Shown in pieces: positions 5,918 through 7,706 of a DNA stretch of 7,706 nucleotides (position 1 is its first letter; each line of letters starts with the position of its first letter). The translations under genes and the position numbers were made by a program. The notes under the pieces were generated by a model. That model was not told where the DNA came from. It worked only from the letters and a program-made list of their open reading frames with translations, and did not search any database. The stretch is from assembly GCA_903921135.1 (NCBI GenBank), contig CAIXOY010000651.1, positions 1-7,706 of the forward strand, read 5' to 3'. Source of the DNA: an uncultured Gammaproteobacteria bacterium (GTDB lineage: Bacteria; Pseudomonadota; Gammaproteobacteria; Pseudomonadales; UBA5518).

Positions 5918-7593
5918 GTGCCCGTCTCTCCGGCCAGTTCCGCCGCCATCTGCTCACGCATACGGAACTTCTGCACCTTGCCCGTCACCGTCATCGGGAA
6001 CTCCTCGACGAAGCGGATATGGCGCGGAATTTTGAAGTGCGTGATGCGGTCGCGGCAGAAGGCCTGCACTTCCTCGGCCGTGAGTTGCGTGCCGGGGCGC
6101 GCGCGGATCCAGGCGCAGACCTGCTCGCCGTATTTCGTGTCGGGAACACCGAAGACCTGCACATCGAGAATGGCCGGGTGGCGGTAGAGGAACTCCTCTA
6201 CCTCGCGCGGGTACACGTTCTCTCCGCCGCGGATGATCATGTCCTTGATGCGGCCGGTGATCTGCGTGTAGCCCTGCTCGTCCATCACGCCGATGTCGCC
6301 CGAGTGCAGCCAGCCCTCGGCGTCGATGGTCTCGCGGGTTTTGTCCTCGTCACCCCAGTAACCGGGCATCACGCTGTAGCCGCGGCAGCAGATCTCGCCG
6401 TGCTCGCCCACCGGCAACGTGCGCCCGTCAGGGCCGCAGATGCGGATCTCGCAATGCGAGGCCGGGCGACCCACCGTGCCCACGCGCTTGTCGATGGGGT
6501 CGTCGATGGCGGTCATGTGGTTGATGGGGCTGGTTTCGGTCTGTCCGTAGGCGATCAGCACCTCGGACATGTGCATCTGCAAGATCACCTTGTTCATGAC
6601 CTCGACGGGGCAGGGCGAGCCTGCCATCACACCGGTGCGCAGGGAGCTGAGGTCGAACTCGCCGAAGCGCGGGTGCTCCAGTTCGGCGATGAACATGGTG
6701 GGCACGCCGTGAAGTGCGGTGCAGCGTTCTTCGGCGACGGCCTCCAGCGTGGCGAGCGCGTCGAAACCCTCGCCGGGAAACACCGTGGCACTGCCATGCG
6801 TCATGCACGCGAGGTTGCTCATCACCATGCCGAAGCAGTGGTAGAGCGGCACCGGCACGCAGAGGCGGTCGTTCTCGGTGAGCCGCATGCTGTCGCCGAG
6901 GATCATGCCGTTGTTCAGGATATTGCGGTGGGTGAGTGTCGCGCCCTTGGGGTTGCCGGTGGTTCCGCTGGTGAACTGTATGTTGATCGGGTCGTTGGTG
7001 CGAAGGCCCGCTGCGATCGGCTCGATCTGCGCAAGGTCCGAGGTGCCCACGTCACAGATGGCCTCGAAGTTGAACATCCCCGGCGTGCGCTCTTCGCCCA
7101 TGCGGATCACGGTCTTCAGGTGCGGCAGCGCGTGCGAATCGAGGTGCCCGGGGGCGCAGCGTGCGAGCTCCGGTGCCAGCGTTTGCAGCATGACGAGGTA
7201 GTCGCTGCTCTTGAAGCGCTCGGCGGTGATCAGTGCCTTGCACTCCACCTTGTTCAGCGCGTACTCGAGTTCATAGAGGCGGTAGGCGGGGTTCACGCAG
7301 ACCATGATCGCGCCGATGCGCGCGGTGGCGAATTGCGTGAGGCACCACTCGACGCGGTTGGGTGACCAGATCCCTACCCGGTCGCCGGGCGCGATGCCCA
7401 GCGTGAGAAGCCCCGCGGCCAGGCGGTCTACCTCGCGTGCGTACTCGGCCCAGGTCCAGCGTATGCCTTGATGTCGCACGACCAGCGCCAAGTGATCGGG
7501 GAAGCGCCCGGCTGTTCCTTTGAAGGCTTCGCCGATCGTGATCTCGAGCAGGGGTTCGCGGGTGGATCCCGTCGCATCGCTCATCTGCAGCAT
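5914..7593 (-). CDS. AMP-forming acyl-CoA synthetase (fatty/medium-chain type)
   Basis: A 559-residue cytoplasmic ligase of the ANL superfamily that activates a carboxylic acid with ATP and CoA through an acyl-AMP. All core motifs are present: FTSGTTGNPKG (207-217, phosphate-binding loop), YGQTETSP (349-356), GEICCRGYSVMPGYW (399-413), GWLHSGDIG (427-435, ATP ribose-binding Asp433), GRIKDMIIRGGENVYP (447-462, hinge and CoA region) and the C-terminal catalytic Lys539 in TVTGKVQKF. The length suits fatty-acyl-CoA synthetases of the ACSF2-like group, but chain length cannot be read from sequence alone. GGAGG (7603-7599) lies 5 nt before the ATG; another ATG three codons in would be 14 nt away and is less likely. 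It overlaps the TetR gene and follows another ligase by 34 nt. With qhp genes downstream, it plausibly activates the acid formed after amine oxidation. Confidence 0.95.
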   Translation of the reverse strand: MLQMSDATGSTREPLLEITIGEAFKGTAGRFPDHLALVVRHQGIRWTWAEYAREVDRLAAGLLTLGIAPGDRVGIWSPNRVEWCLTQFATARIGAIMVCVNPAYRLYELEYALNKVECKALITAERFKSSDYLVMLQTLAPELARCAPGHLDSHALPHLKTVIRMGEERTPGMFNFEAICDVGTSDLAQIEPIAAGLRTNDPINIQFTSGTTGNPKGATLTHRNILNNGMILGDSMRLTENDRLCVPVPLYHCFGMVMSNLACMTHGSATVFPGEGFDALATLEAVAEERCTALHGVPTMFIAELEHPRFGEFDLSSLRTGVMAGSPCPVEVMNKVILQMHMSEVLIAYGQTETSPINHMTAIDDPIDKRVGTVGRPASHCEIRICGPDGRTLPVGEHGEICCRGYSVMPGYWGDEDKTRETIDAEGWLHSGDIGVMDEQGYTQITGRIKDMIIRGGENVYPREVEEFLYRHPAILDVQVFGVPDTKYGEQVCAWIRARPGTQLTAEEVQAFCRDRITHFKIPRHIRFVEEFPMTVTGKVQKFRMREQMAAELAGETGT

Positions 7594-7598
7594 GCAGT

Positions 7599-7603
7599 CC
7601 TCC
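7599..7603 (-). promoter_or_regulatory. Ribosome binding site of the acyl-CoA synthetase
   Basis: A perfect GGAGG lies 5 nt before the ATG at 7593. This selects the first of two nearby in-frame ATGs (7593 rather than 7584). It lies in the 34-nt gap after the preceding ligase gene, which has no visible terminator. Confidence 0.7.
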
Positions 7604-7627
7604 GGAATGGCGCGGCAGCAGGGGCGC

Positions 7628-7706
7628 TCACGGCGAGCGTGCCCATTCGCGCTCGCGCAGCTCCACCCGGCGGATCTTACCGCTCACGGTCTTGGGAAGT
7701 TGCTCC
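7628..7706 (-). CDS. C-terminal end of a second acyl-CoA synthetase/ligase
   Basis: Only the last 25 codons and the TGA stop (7630-7628) are in the window; the gene begins beyond the right edge. The peptide EQLPKTVSGKIRRVELRERE, then WARSP, carries the catalytic-lysine motif LPKTVSGKIRR that ends AMP-forming ANL ligases. The LPKT-x-SGK-I-RR form is more usual in acetate/medium-chain or aryl acid ligases than in the TVTGKVQKF form of its neighbour, so this is probably a distinct ligase rather than a recent duplicate. It is 34 nt upstream of the next ligase on the same strand, which suggests one transcript. The substrate cannot be judged from so little. Confidence 0.85.
   Translation of the reverse strand, partial: EQLPKTVSGKIRRVELREREWARSP

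Noticed and set aside
4656..5957. 433-codon minus-strand open frame spanning the TetR gene and the start of qhpA
   Set aside because: It is in a different frame from both real genes, is Arg-rich and has no domain. The TetR and QhpA frames explain the DNA.
6019..7365. 448-codon plus-strand open frame rich in His, Val and Ala
   Set aside because: It is antisense to the complete acyl-CoA synthetase, whose motifs are all intact. The His/Val/Ala/Asp-rich composition is that of a complementary-frame shadow.

Overview
The window is GC-rich and densely packed, and every gene I can support lies on the minus strand, so transcription runs from high to low coordinates. At its centre is a quinohemoprotein amine dehydrogenase (QHNDH, qhp) cluster: qhpA (di-heme alpha subunit), qhpD (radical SAM/SPASM crosslinking enzyme), qhpC (the small, heavily crosslinked gamma subunit that carries the cysteine tryptophylquinone cofactor), qhpB (beta-propeller subunit) and the start of an ABC exporter, called here as qhpF. 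The base composition, tight gene packing and a pair of REP-type palindromes suggest a proteobacterium, most likely a gammaproteobacterium. The genus cannot be named from this window.

Layout from high to low coordinates: the last 25 codons of an acyl-CoA synthetase/ligase (7706-7628); a complete AMP-forming acyl-CoA synthetase (7593-5914); a TetR-family regulator whose GTG start overlaps the synthetase stop (5917-5210); a 45-nt gap with a 7-bp-arm inverted repeat (5204-5186); qhpA (5164-3551); qhpD (3531-2101); qhpC (2104-1778, overlapping qhpD by ATGA); qhpB (1767-655); a 106-nt spacer with two directly repeated REP-like hairpins, one of which supplies the qhpB stop codon; and the N-terminal 182 codons of the ABC exporter, cut by the window edge.

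How the genes probably work together: QhpC is made as a leader peptide plus core with no Sec signal. QhpD installs thioether crosslinks in the cytoplasm, and the ABC exporter is the likely route to the periplasm. There QhpC joins the di-heme QhpA and propeller QhpB, which each have an N-terminal export signal. The enzyme oxidises primary amines to aldehydes and passes electrons to periplasmic acceptors. An aldehyde dehydrogenase, not in this window, would give the carboxylic acid, which the two neighbouring acyl-CoA ligases could activate for beta-oxidation. The TetR gene between the ligases and qhpA is the natural candidate regulator; the characterised systems use an AraC-type QhpR. The leader protease QhpE and flavin monooxygenase QhpG are not in the window and may lie beyond coordinate 1.

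QHNDH itself is a known system. The less ordinary points are its linkage to acyl-CoA ligases and a TetR gene, the REP pair fused to the qhpB stop codon, the possible operator ahead of qhpA and the lipobox-like signal on QhpB.
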